Shown here: piece by piece, positions 1 through 8,018 of the stretch | Numbering within the stretch: position 1 is the first letter of the stretch | Layout: each line of letters opens with the position of its first letter | Assembly (NCBI GenBank): GCA_000435715.1 | Contig: FR882593.1 | Coordinates: forward strand, 224,316 to 261,938 | Direction: 5' to 3' | Source: Firmicutes bacterium CAG:145 | GTDB lineage: Bacteria > Bacillota > Clostridia > Peptostreptococcales > Anaerovoracaceae | Length of the DNA: 37,623 nucleotides | Position numbers and translations under genes: made by a program | Notes under the pieces: model-generated | What the model saw: the letters and a program-made list of their open reading frames with translations, nothing else | The model's database searches: none | Told to the model about the DNA's origin: nothing

Positions 1-1
1 G

Positions 2-193
2 ACGGAGGACCCGGCAACCGGCAAGGTCCATTTCACCATCAAAGAAGTAAAGCTGTATGAGGTATCCATCGTGACCTTTCCGGCCTACGAGGAGACGGGA
101 GTCACCGCCAGGGCGAAAGAGCGCGAGACGATAGAGAAAAGAAAAAGAGAGAAGTGGCGCAGCGATATGAAAAAGCGCCTGAAAGGAGAATGA
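2..193 (+). CDS. HK97-family prohead protease, C-terminal end (partial)
   Basis: The frame is open from the left edge and stops at 191-193. It encodes the family's hallmark C-terminal segment, with LYEVSIVTFPAYEETGV near its start, followed by a charged Lys/Arg/Glu tail. In this family (phage serine proteases of the U35 type) the segment around EVS-V-PA closes the protease fold. The enzyme cleaves the N-terminal delta domain from the capsid protein during prohead maturation. The gene ends a few bases before the major capsid gene, which is the standard order. The catalytic His and Ser lie outside the window, so activity cannot be judged. Confidence 0.85.
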   Translation, partial: TEDPATGKVHFTIKEVKLYEVSIVTFPAYEETGVTARAKERETIEKRKREKWRSDMKKRLKGE

Positions 194-198
194 AAAGA

Positions 199-1884
199 AT
201 GGCACTAAAAACATTACTGCTGAGAAAAAAGATAGACGAAGCAAAAGAAAAATTAAAGGTACTAAGAGAAAAGACCGCTGATTTTAAAAAGAGAGCAAAA
301 GAACTCGAGGATTCTATCGAAGAGGCGGCAACAGAAGAAGAAAAGACTGCGGTGGAAGAGGCGATAGAAGCGTTCGACAAAGAAAAGGACGAACATGAGC
401 AAGAGATCAGCAGCCTGGAGGAATCCATAACACAGCAGGAGAAAGAGCTGGAAGAGCTGGAAGAAAAGGAAAGATCAGTGGCACGGCCAAAAACAAGAAA
501 GGAAGAGAGAGGAGAAAGAAGAGAAGTGAGAACAGTAGCAGATATAAGAAGCCTTCCGATGAACAAGAGAGCATTTGAAGTCTTTTCGCCGGAAGAGAGA
601 AGCGAGATCGTTAAAAGAGACGATGTGAAGGCGTTTTTAAATGGAATGAGAGAGATGGGAGGCAGCAAACGCGCAGTAAATGGCGGCGAGCTGAATATTC
701 CTGTAGTATTCCTTGAACTCATAAGCGAGAACATGTACAGATACTCAAAACTCTTAAATAGAGTAAGAGTTAGAGATGTCAACGGCACCGCAAGACAGAC
801 CATCGCCGGCACTGTGCCTGAAGCAGTATGGACGGAGATGTGCGGAGCCATCAATGAGCTGACATTCGGATTCAACCAAGTAACCTTAGACGGCTTTAAG
901 GTTGCGGGATTCATTCCGGTATGCAATTCACTTTTAGAGGACAGCGATGTGAATTTAGCGTCTACAATCGTAGAAATGATCTCCGAGGCTATAGGCCTTG
1001 CTAAAGATAAGAGTATCTTATACGGAAAAGGCTCAGTGGCCCATATGCCTATGGGAGTAGTAACAAGACTGTCCCAGACTCAGAAGCCGGATAGTTATCC
1101 TGTCAATGCCCCTGAGTGGGTGGATCTTCACATCTCAAATATCATAAAGATAGCGGCAGAACTGACCGGCGTGGAGTTCTGGTCTGCGCTAATGCTGGCA
1201 ACAGGAAACACCTTCACGACCTACTCTCGCGGCAGACAGTTCTGGGCTATGAACTCAAAGACTTTCAGCCTGCTGAAATCCAAGGCTATCACATTCACTG
1301 CCAGCGGCGAGATCGTATCAAGTGTATACGGTACTCTGCCGATTATAAACGGGGATATAGATATCCTGGAATTTATCCCAGACGGTGACATCATAGGCGG
1401 ATACGGAGATCTGTACATATGGGCTAACCGTGGCGGCATGAGCATAGAATCCTCAGAACACGTACAATTTATACAAGATAATACCGTATTTAGAGGAGTT
1501 GAAAGAGCTGACGGTATGCCTATCATTCCTGGCGCCTTCGTGGCCATCAACATAAACGGCAACGAAGTGACTACGGCCATGGCGTTCGCAGCGGATACGG
1601 CTAACGACGCCAAGCTTCAGGACCTGGCAATAAACGGAGTAACTATAACGCCGCAGTTCGATGAGGATATCCTGTCCTATACTGGCACAACTACAGACGC
1701 CAGCGGAAAAATAGAGGCGACTACTGCCGTAGCCGGCGCTGAGGTAGCAATCGCATACAACGGAAAGAACGTTAGAAACGGCGGCACTATAACCTTCGAA
1801 ACGGGTACCATGCCGGTTAGTGTTACCGTTAAAAAAGGCAACCAGGTTAGAGTCTACACCGTGACTGTAACAAAAGGAGCATAA
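199..1884 (+). CDS. HK97-fold major capsid protein with C-terminal cadherin-like beta-sandwich
   Basis: About 561 aa from the ATG at 199, which has an AGGAG at 184-188 and begins MALKTLLLRKK. An in-frame ATG at 190 overlaps the protease stop, and a GTG at 154 also exists; both have poorer spacing. Residues about 1-110 form a highly charged coiled coil, the delta (scaffolding) domain removed by the prohead protease. The HK97-type shell core follows, from about residue 160 to 460. The last roughly 89 residues (DNA 1615-1881) look like a separate domain, opening with LQDLAINGVTITPQFDED and closing with YTVTVTKG, which fits the cadherin-like beta-sandwich family (PF12733). Such a tail would be displayed on the capsid surface. 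The capsid call is firm; the domain call is from pattern only. Confidence 0.9.
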   Translation: MALKTLLLRKKIDEAKEKLKVLREKTADFKKRAKELEDSIEEAATEEEKTAVEEAIEAFDKEKDEHEQEISSLEESITQQEKELEELEEKERSVARPKTRKEERGERREVRTVADIRSLPMNKRAFEVFSPEERSEIVKRDDVKAFLNGMREMGGSKRAVNGGELNIPVVFLELISENMYRYSKLLNRVRVRDVNGTARQTIAGTVPEAVWTEMCGAINELTFGFNQVTLDGFKVAGFIPVCNSLLEDSDVNLASTIVEMISEAIGLAKDKSILYGKGSVAHMPMGVVTRLSQTQKPDSYPVNAPEWVDLHISNIIKIAAELTGVEFWSALMLATGNTFTTYSRGRQFWAMNSKTFSLLKSKAITFTASGEIVSSVYGTLPIINGDIDILEFIPDGDIIGGYGDLYIWANRGGMSIESSEHVQFIQDNTVFRGVERADGMPIIPGAFVAININGNEVTTAMAFAADTANDAKLQDLAINGVTITPQFDEDILSYTGTTTDASGKIEATTAVAGAEVAIAYNGKNVRNGGTITFETGTMPVSVTVKKGNQVRVYTVTVTKGA

Positions 1885-1887
1885 TCC

Positions 1888-2160
1888 ATGAGCGAGAATG
1901 ATCTGCTCACAATCTTAAAAAAGGACTTGCAAATGCTCACCTCTTCCAACGACGATTACCTCTTAAAACTCCTCGATTTTTCAAAAAAACTGATAGAGCG
2001 GGAGGGAATCGTCTATACAGAAGATTTGGAGTGCGATATGGTACGCGTTCATTATGCGGCATATCTTTTCAGACGGCGTGGCGGCCAGGAAACCGCCATA
2101 CCGCGCTTTTTAAGATACGAGCTGAACAATCTACTATTTAGCCAGAAAGGAAAAGTATGA
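1888..2160 (+). CDS. Head-tail connector protein (gp6-like)
   Basis: A 90-aa, mostly alpha-helical protein directly after the capsid gene. Its size, helical pattern and place match the DNA-packaging/head-tail connector proteins of the HK97 gp6 or SPP1 gp15 type, which form a ring under the portal. It contains no enzymatic motif. The ATG at 1888 lies 3 bases after the capsid stop, and the stop overlaps the next gene by 4 bases (ATGA), so translation is coupled. The function is assigned mainly from synteny. Confidence 0.7.
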   Translation: MSENDLLTILKKDLQMLTSSNDDYLLKLLDFSKKLIEREGIVYTEDLECDMVRVHYAAYLFRRRGGQETAIPRFLRYELNNLLFSQKGKV

Positions 2161-2537
2161 CGTTCGATGATGGAATCGTCAAAATATATGACGTTAAAAA
2201 CAGCGCCGCCCCGGGAGATTTGCCTGTAAAGGCATTGGTAAATCCGATTCCGGCATATTTCAAAAATATGGAAATCGGAGTTACGAGAATGTATGAGGCT
2301 GTCAAGGTGAATCAGAGCGTCGATAGGGTCATAGCCATATATCCTGATGATATATCAGTGAACCGTATTGCAGAATTTGAAGACGGAAAAAGATATATCA
2401 TCAGATACATTCAGCCGACCGAGGACGAATTTGGAATAAAAATTCTAAAACTGACGCTGGAGAGAGGCGGTGAAGAATATGAAATCTATGAACGAGATAT
2501 TACTGCCAGTAAAAGAGGCCTTACTTTCGGTATGTGA
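2157..2537 (+). CDS. Head closure protein (head-tail joining)
   Basis: A 126-aa, beta-rich protein starting at an ATGA overlap with the connector gene. Its position (second gene after the capsid) and its predicted small beta-barrel character fit the head-closure proteins of siphoviruses (SPP1 gp16 type, Hc1), which plug the connector after DNA packaging. The stretch that reads RYIIRYIQPTEDEFGI resembles the strands of such barrels. The 3' end overlaps the next frame by about 59 bases. No specific catalytic or binding residue can be named. Confidence 0.6.
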   Translation: MTFDDGIVKIYDVKNSAAPGDLPVKALVNPIPAYFKNMEIGVTRMYEAVKVNQSVDRVIAIYPDDISVNRIAEFEDGKRYIIRYIQPTEDEFGIKILKLTLERGGEEYEIYERDITASKRGLTFGM

Positions 2538-2811
2538 AAATACAGGAAGATATATCGCCAACGACGCTACTAAAGACCATATCATATATGCAGAGGATTC
2601 ATCCAACAACCTGAATGGAGACGATAAGATCATAGCCCAGGCGGTGCAGGGGACTATCGACATATATCAGCTTGGTGGCAGCGATCTATATGACAAAGTC
2701 AAAGAGGCGTTAAACGAGGCGAAAATCTCATTTTATTTAAATTCCGTCCAATATGAGGGGGAGGATAAAAAGGGATTTATCCACTACGAGATAGTATTTG
2801 AGGCAGCATGA
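2479..2811 (+). CDS. Neck/tail completion-type minor protein
   Basis: About 110 aa from the ATG at 2479. A GTG at 2470 is in frame but sits only 2 bases after the GAGAGG at 2462-2467; the ATG at 2479 is 11 bases away and is preferred, and an ATG at 2488 is also possible. The product is small, of mixed alpha/beta pattern, between the head-closure gene and the HK97 gp10-like gene. In most siphoviruses that place holds a neck or tail-completion component. I do not recognise a specific family. The stop overlaps the next start by 4 bases. Confidence 0.55.
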   Translation: MKSMNEILLPVKEALLSVCENTGRYIANDATKDHIIYAEDSSNNLNGDDKIIAQAVQGTIDIYQLGGSDLYDKVKEALNEAKISFYLNSVQYEGEDKKGFIHYEIVFEAA

Positions 2812-3311
2812 TGGCGTACATAACTTTTAAAAATCTGGAAGAGTACGAACTGAAAATCGAGAGGCTATATAAAAGGGCGCCGGGATTGGTAAAACAGGCC
2901 GTATATGTAGGGGCCGGCGTCATGGCTGACGCCATGCGAGAAGCCCTTGAGGGTCTGCCGATTGAGGAAGGTAGAAACGGGCTGCCCCCATACGCCTCGC
3001 CGGGAACGAAAATAAAGGGCGTTTCAAAAAAGCAGAAAAGAGATCTGCTGGATTCCATGGGTTTGACAGAAATAACGGAAGAAAACGGTTATGTCAGCAC
3101 TAAGCTGGGCTGGGACGGCTACGGGAGTGTGCCTACCAAGCAGTGGCCCAGAGGCGTCCCTAATGTCATGCTAATGCGATCAATCGAATCCGGAACGAGA
3201 TTCCGAAAAAAGATACCGGTAGTAAGACAGACCGTAACCAGGAGTAGAAATTTAGTAACGAGGAAAATGGCCGAAAAGGTCGATAAACTAATAGAAAAGG
3301 AGATGAAATAA
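2808..3311 (+). CDS. HK97 gp10-like neck/tail-completion protein
   Basis: A 167-aa protein. The N-terminal half is helical with a long amphipathic segment (residues about 5-50); the middle holds a PPYASPGTKIKG-type loop; and the C-terminal half ends in a long basic helix. This arrangement, together with a position immediately before the tail tube gene, matches the HK97 gp10 family, which forms the neck ring between connector and tail. The ATG at 2808 overlaps the previous stop, and a second ATG follows directly at 2811. The tail tube gene starts on the next base after its stop. Confidence 0.75.
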   Translation: MMAYITFKNLEEYELKIERLYKRAPGLVKQAVYVGAGVMADAMREALEGLPIEEGRNGLPPYASPGTKIKGVSKKQKRDLLDSMGLTEITEENGYVSTKLGWDGYGSVPTKQWPRGVPNVMLMRSIESGTRFRKKIPVVRQTVTRSRNLVTRKMAEKVDKLIEKEMK

Positions 3312-3944
3312 ATGGCAATAAAAGGATTATCAATCCCTATTTGCGGAGAATACAATAACAACAACGGAGCTGTTACATATTCGAACCCACTGGTAGTAAA
3401 TAAGGCAGTCGAGTACAGCGTAGCCTGGACAGTGGGGGATAATAATCCGCTGTATGCCGATAACGGCATCGCCGAAAATGATAAGGGGACGTTTCAGTCC
3501 GGTGAGCTGACGCTGACGACCGCAGACCTGCCGCAGGAGCTGTCCCTAAAGATTTTAGGAACAATACAGATAACTGAAACAGTTGGAGAAAAAGAAGTAA
3601 CGGTACAGATATTCGACGATAAGAGGAACTCCCCATATTTGGGATTCGGACTAATAGAACTGCACCAGGAGAGTGATGTAGATCAATACAGGGCGATATT
3701 CTTAAACAAAATTTTCTTCAATCTGCCTGAAAATGCGGCCACCACCAAGGGCGAAACCATAGATTGGCAAACGTCGCAAATTACCGCAGCCATAATGCGA
3801 TCTGATGAAGTTTCAGCCAACAGAGTTCACCCATGGATGGAGGATGCCTGGTTCGAAAGTGAAGCGGACGCTCTGGGCTGGCTGCAATATAAATGCGGGA
3901 AGACTGCCAGCACTCAAAATTTGAGGAAGGCGGCTGAAAAATGA
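3312..3944 (+). CDS. Major tail tube protein (phi13/TP901-1 type)
   Basis: A 210-aa, beta-rich protein that starts MAIKGLSIPICGEYN and ends in a flexible tail. The composition and the start motif fit the phi13-type major tail protein family, whose hexameric rings stack to make the tube of a long non-contractile tail. The flanking genes support this: the gp10-like neck gene lies before it and the tail assembly chaperone, overlapping by 4 bases, after it. No sheath gene follows, so the phage is a siphovirus and not a myovirus. Confidence 0.8.
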   Translation: MAIKGLSIPICGEYNNNNGAVTYSNPLVVNKAVEYSVAWTVGDNNPLYADNGIAENDKGTFQSGELTLTTADLPQELSLKILGTIQITETVGEKEVTVQIFDDKRNSPYLGFGLIELHQESDVDQYRAIFLNKIFFNLPENAATTKGETIDWQTSQITAAIMRSDEVSANRVHPWMEDAWFESEADALGWLQYKCGKTASTQNLRKAAEK

Positions 3945-4354
3945 ATAGGATAACATACGTAGAGATAGCGGGGAAAAAGTACCCGCTATCTTTTTCGCTT
4001 TCCGCATTAAAAGAAATATCCAATAGATTCGGCGGAATTGAAGAGATGTATGCCTTTTTGACGGACGAAAAAAAGAGTATAGAAGAGGTGCTGGAGGCTA
4101 TATCTTTTATGCTCAGCGTCATGATAAAACAGGGCTGCGCCTACATGAATTTATTTCTTAAAGACGTGCCGCCAGTTGAGGGGGCAAGATACGAAGGTGA
4201 ATACATATCCCTTTCGAAAGAGGAGATAGATCTGGCAATAAGCGCTTTTGATCTGGAGGAGCTAATAGGAACTATTACAGAATGTATAGGTTCGTCCAAT
4301 GCAAGGGAGCTAAAAGCAGAATCAAAAAACGCCAGGGCTCCAAAGGCCGATTGA
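3941..4354 (+). CDS. Tail assembly chaperone, short form (gpG-like)
   Basis: A 137-aa protein made by normal termination at 4352-4354. It opens with a short beta pattern (ITYVEIAGKKYPLSFSLSAL), followed by helices typical of siphovirus tail assembly chaperones, the lambda gpG analogues that coat the tape measure during tail assembly. It starts at an ATGA overlap with the tail tube gene. A -1 slippery heptamer lies at 4324-4330, seven codons before the stop, so a fraction of ribosomes makes the longer gpGT-like product annotated separately. The chaperone role follows from position and the frameshift, not from sequence identity. Confidence 0.8.
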   Translation: MNRITYVEIAGKKYPLSFSLSALKEISNRFGGIEEMYAFLTDEKKSIEEVLEAISFMLSVMIKQGCAYMNLFLKDVPPVEGARYEGEYISLSKEEIDLAISAFDLEELIGTITECIGSSNARELKAESKNARAPKAD

Positions 4355-4512
4355 TATTCTTCGACCTTTGGGGCCGAATGTTAAACATTCCATACAGAGA
4401 ATATTCAGTAATGCCGCTGGGCGAGCTTAGCGACCTGATAGACGGCTATCTGATATTAAACGGAAACACAAAAGAAGAAAAAGAGGAAAGATATTTCCCG
4501 GATTTGAGGTGA
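3941..4512 (+). CDS. Tail assembly chaperone, frameshifted long form (gpGT-like)
   Basis: Predicted product of -1 frameshifting at A-AAA-AAC (4324-4330). The first 130 codons are those of the short form; decoding then resumes at 4330 in the -1 frame and ends at the TGA at 4510-4512, giving about 190 aa. The downstream frame alone has no usable ribosome site, but its residues (such as YSVMPLGELSDLIDGYLILN) are protein-like and resemble the T domain, which in lambda recruits tail tube subunits to the tape measure. The slippery site, a 5-base spacer and a long hairpin are all visible. The ratio of the two products cannot be read from sequence. Confidence 0.8.
4324..4375 (+). promoter_or_regulatory. 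Programmed -1 ribosomal frameshift element
   Basis: The heptamer AAAAAAC at 4324-4330 is in the correct phase for the zero frame (A AAA AAC). Five bases later an 11-bp stem begins: GGCTCCAAAGG at 4336-4346 pairs with CCTTTGGGGCC at 4365-4375, with one G-U pair. The zero-frame stop lies in the loop. Slippery site, spacer length and stimulatory stem all match the classical layout. Confidence 0.9.
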
Positions 4513-4516
4513 TAAA

Positions 4517-7315
4517 GTGGCGACGAATATAGGACCTAAGATCGGGGTAGACGGCGAAAAAGAGTTCAGAGCCGAACTGAGAAATATAAATACTACGTTA
4601 AAGACCCTGGACACCGAAATGAAAAAAGTCACTTCGGAGTTTCGGGAAAATGGCGAAAGTCAGGAAGCACTAACCAAGAAAAATGAGACCCTGAATAAAT
4701 CCATAGAAGCCCAGGAAAAAAAGCTTGAAATGGTCAGAAAGGCTCTTTCGGATTCTTCCGAAAAATTCGGAGAAACATCTGCCAAGACTATGGAATGGCA
4801 GCAGGTTTTAAACAGAACAGAAACGGCTTTGAATGATCTAAAAAATGAACTATCAAAAAATGAAAAAGCCCTCAGCGAGATGGAGGAAGGTCTGAGAGAC
4901 ACAGAGACGGGGCTGAAAAACGTCGATAAGGCCGCCGAGAATGTGGACGACATCGGAAAAAAGTTTAAAGATGTCGCAGAAGATGGAGTAAAGGCGCTAT
5001 CAACAGCCCTTGTGGGTCTTGCAACCGCTTTTTTGGCTACGGCCGAAACCAGTAGAGAATATAGGACGGATCAGGCCAAACTGACATCAGCATTTAAAAC
5101 CGCAGGATACAGCGCAGAAACGGCAAAGGAAGCGTTTTTGGAGATCTATTCTCTGATGGGAGAAGACGATACGGCAGTAGAAGCGGCTAACCATTTGGCA
5201 GAACTGACAAAAAATGAGGAGGATCTGGCTAAGTGGACGGGAACAATTCTTCCGGGAGTATTCGCAAAGTTCGGGGACTCCCTTCCCCTTGAGGGACTAA
5301 CCGAGGCCGCCAATGAAACGGCAAAGGTCGGGAAGGTAACCGGGCCTTTAGCCGACGCATTAAATTGGGCCGGAATAAGTGAGGATAAATTCAACGAAAG
5401 CCTGGAAAAGTGTTCAAGCGAGCAGGAACGGCAGACCCTGATAACAGAAACGTTAACGAAGACCTATTCCAATATTAGTAAAGAATTTAAAAGCACTAAT
5501 GAAGATGTACTGGAAGCTAACAAAGCACAGGCGAGACTGACCGATTCTATAGCGAAGCTGGGAGCAATAGCCGAGCCAATCATGACAGATCTAAAGAATC
5601 TGTTAGCTGACGTCATAGACGTAGTAGCAGAAGCCGCCAAAAAATTCTTAGACCTACCGGAGGGGGTTAGAAAAGCCGTCCTCGCCTTTTTGGGAATCAC
5701 CGCAGCCGCAGGACCCGCTATAACGATAATAGGAAAGGTGAAAGACGTAATAAAGAGCGTCAGCGGCGCCTCTTCTGCCCTCGGAAGCAGTTCGAAAGGG
5801 CTGTTTTCGATTTTGTCCAGTAATCCTTATGCCCTGGTTACAGGGCTGGTCATAGGGCTTGGAGCGGCAATTTGGAAGCTGGTCGAAACAACTAACGAAG
5901 AGATAAAAGCAGCCAAGAAGATGTCCGCAGAACATGAGGAGGAAATTGACAATATAAAGAGTCAGTCTTCCCTTGCAGAGCTTTATTCGAAGAAATTGGA
6001 TGAACTATCAAAAGTAGAGAATAAGACTGCCGAACAAAAAAAGCTAATGCAGACCTACGTAGATAAGCTGAACGAATCCACGGAAGGGCTAAATCTGACG
6101 TATGACGCAGAGGCCGACGCCCTGAATCAGACGACGGAAGCTATACATGAGAAGATAGAGGCCAGGGAACAGGAAGCACTGGCCGAGGCATATTTGAAAC
6201 AATCGCAGGAAGCGCTGGAAGAATATGCTGAAGCAGAGATGAATATCATTGAATTGGAAAATAAGAGGCAGGCGGCCAAGGATGAAATTAACCGACTGAC
6301 CGCAAAAGGCACGGAGCTAACATGGCAAGAAAGAATAGAGTTAGAAAAGGCAAAGAAAACGGTCATGGAGTGCAATGTTGAATTGGAAGAACTGAACAAG
6401 TCCCAGGTCATATATTCAGAAGAGGCGCAAAAAGCCAGCAACGCCGCACAAATGCAGACGGGCGCCTTCGACGCACTCCTCGTTGAAGCAGGTAAGCTGA
6501 AAGAAGACCTTCCGGCAGGCCTCGTGGAGGCACTAAACGCAGGAAAAACGGCCATTCCTCAGACTGTGGATGAGCTGAACGGCCTCATAAATTTTCAAAA
6601 TGCTGTAAATAACGCAGGACAGTCCGGCGCGGACATAGTCGACACCCTGTACTATACTATATCTTCGGGCAAACTGGACGTAGAAACGGCTATAGCTATA
6701 ATCAATTCCGGAGCCGAAGTAGAGCTGGACAAACTGCCCGGAATCGTAGGTGAAGCGATGGAGGCGGCCAAAGAAAAAGGGTATGAAACAAAATTTGAAC
6801 CGGTAGGAGAAGCCGCAGGTAACGCTATCGCAAAAGGATTCCAAGGCGCTGCCGGCCTTATTAATTCAGCAGTTCTCGGAGTTTTAGGCGCAGCAATGGG
6901 AAAAGGAAGAAGCTATGCTTCTGGGTCTAACCAGAGTGGAAAAAGCGGCAGAATGGCCGCAGCCCCTATGTCTGCCATGATAGAAGCTGGAGAAGATGAA
7001 GAAATGCAAGCCCCTATGATGATGAGAGCTATCCCAAGTCCGGTAACCAATATAGGAGAGGCTATAAGGAGCGCCAACGAGGCTATGACATATGCCGCAA
7101 TGAGCATAGGGCGGCCGGGAAGCGGCCTGAATATTTCCATAAAAGAGGCAGTTGGGAGAATTAACAACGTTCCTACCAGTAACGAACGACAGCAGATTAT
7201 AAACCTGACTACCTATAGCGTGTTAGATGGCAAAATCATATCAAAGACAGTGCAGAAAGATATCACAGGCAGCCAGATGGCGCAGATGAGAATGAAGGGA
7301 GTGAATAGCTATTAG
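4517..7315 (+). CDS. Tail tape measure protein
   Basis: A 932-aa protein, the longest in the module, placed directly after the chaperones. Residues about 15-150 and 480-690 are long, charged coiled coils. Hydrophobic segments lie at about 385-415 and 430-455, as is usual for tape measures that enter the host membrane. The GTG start at 4517 has GAGGTGA at 4506-4512. Tail length in siphoviruses scales at roughly 1.5 angstrom per residue, which suggests a tail of about 140 nm. The C-terminal part (about 790-830) is rich in Gly, Ser and Ala. No peptidoglycan-hydrolase motif was noticed. Confidence 0.92.
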   Translation: MATNIGPKIGVDGEKEFRAELRNINTTLKTLDTEMKKVTSEFRENGESQEALTKKNETLNKSIEAQEKKLEMVRKALSDSSEKFGETSAKTMEWQQVLNRTETALNDLKNELSKNEKALSEMEEGLRDTETGLKNVDKAAENVDDIGKKFKDVAEDGVKALSTALVGLATAFLATAETSREYRTDQAKLTSAFKTAGYSAETAKEAFLEIYSLMGEDDTAVEAANHLAELTKNEEDLAKWTGTILPGVFAKFGDSLPLEGLTEAANETAKVGKVTGPLADALNWAGISEDKFNESLEKCSSEQERQTLITETLTKTYSNISKEFKSTNEDVLEANKAQARLTDSIAKLGAIAEPIMTDLKNLLADVIDVVAEAAKKFLDLPEGVRKAVLAFLGITAAAGPAITIIGKVKDVIKSVSGASSALGSSSKGLFSILSSNPYALVTGLVIGLGAAIWKLVETTNEEIKAAKKMSAEHEEEIDNIKSQSSLAELYSKKLDELSKVENKTAEQKKLMQTYVDKLNESTEGLNLTYDAEADALNQTTEAIHEKIEAREQEALAEAYLKQSQEALEEYAEAEMNIIELENKRQAAKDEINRLTAKGTELTWQERIELEKAKKTVMECNVELEELNKSQVIYSEEAQKASNAAQMQTGAFDALLVEAGKLKEDLPAGLVEALNAGKTAIPQTVDELNGLINFQNAVNNAGQSGADIVDTLYYTISSGKLDVETAIAIINSGAEVELDKLPGIVGEAMEAAKEKGYETKFEPVGEAAGNAIAKGFQGAAGLINSAVLGVLGAAMGKGRSYASGSNQSGKSGRMAAAPMSAMIEAGEDEEMQAPMMMRAIPSPVTNIGEAIRSANEAMTYAAMSIGRPGSGLNISIKEAVGRINNVPTSNERQQIINLTTYSVLDGKIISKTVQKDITGSQMAQMRMKGVNSY

Positions 7316-8018
7316 TAATTACACAATAATGTATAACGAAGTAGCCGCCAGGGATATAGGGGTGATGGTAGTACGGCGCCCCAGCATACCATCGCCGGTG
7401 AGGCGAATTTCTGAAATAACCATTCCCGGAAGAGACGGATCCCTGATCGTGGGAGAAGGGACATATGAGGATATACTAATATCGGTCGATCTAAACTATA
7501 TGTCCCCCTCAAATGAGTGGGGCGCCGTGTTCAGGAAAATAAAAAAGTGGCTGCTGGGGAAAGGCTCAGGCCGGCTTTTTTTGTCCGACGACATGGCATT
7601 TTTCTTCAAAGTCAAAAATGTTGAAATTGGAGAAAATGAGAGAACATCAAAAAGGATAGGGGTCATCACGCCCACATTCACGTGCGACCCATATATATAC
7701 CTGAACGCCGGAACCATACCCATAGAACAGACCACGCCCACTATATTGAATCCGTATTCACTATCAAAACCAATATATATAGTGACCGGAACAGGGGAGT
7801 GCAAGCTATGGGTTAATGGTAATATAATGACTGCAAACGTTGAAGGGAACCTGACTATAGACACAGACCTGATGATCGCATACAAGGAAGACGGTACGAT
7901 CCAAAACACGAAGGTGACAGGCGATTATGAAGGGCTGTACCTAAAAGAAGGCGAGAATGATCTGACGATAAATAACCCATTCAGTCTGCAGATCATTCCA
8001 AACTGGAGGACGCTATGA
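7311..8018 (+). CDS. Distal tail protein (Dit), probable ATT start
   Basis: The family's N-terminal domain is plain: YNEVAARDIGVMVVRRPS, then ITIPGRDGSL and a beta-rich galectin-like C-terminal half. Dit forms the hexameric hub joining tail tube, tail-tip protein and receptor-binding proteins. The first ATG is at 7329 but has no ribosome site near it. AAGGGAGTGA at 7295-7304 sits correctly for an ATT codon at 7311, and starting there adds residues SNYTI before MYNEV, which completes the usual Dit N-terminal strand. I therefore prefer 7311 (235 aa); the fallback is 7329 (229 aa). The stop overlaps the next gene's ATG. Confidence 0.8.
   Translation: MSNYTIMYNEVAARDIGVMVVRRPSIPSPVRRISEITIPGRDGSLIVGEGTYEDILISVDLNYMSPSNEWGAVFRKIKKWLLGKGSGRLFLSDDMAFFFKVKNVEIGENERTSKRIGVITPTFTCDPYIYLNAGTIPIEQTTPTILNPYSLSKPIYIVTGTGECKLWVNGNIMTANVEGNLTIDTDLMIAYKEDGTIQNTKVTGDYEGLYLKEGENDLTINNPFSLQIIPNWRTL

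Noticed and set aside
102..926. Long minus-strand open frame opposite the capsid gene
   Set aside because: It is Ser/Phe-rich, which is the mirror of the Glu/Lys-rich coding strand, has no ribosome site and no recognisable fold; the capsid gene explains the DNA.
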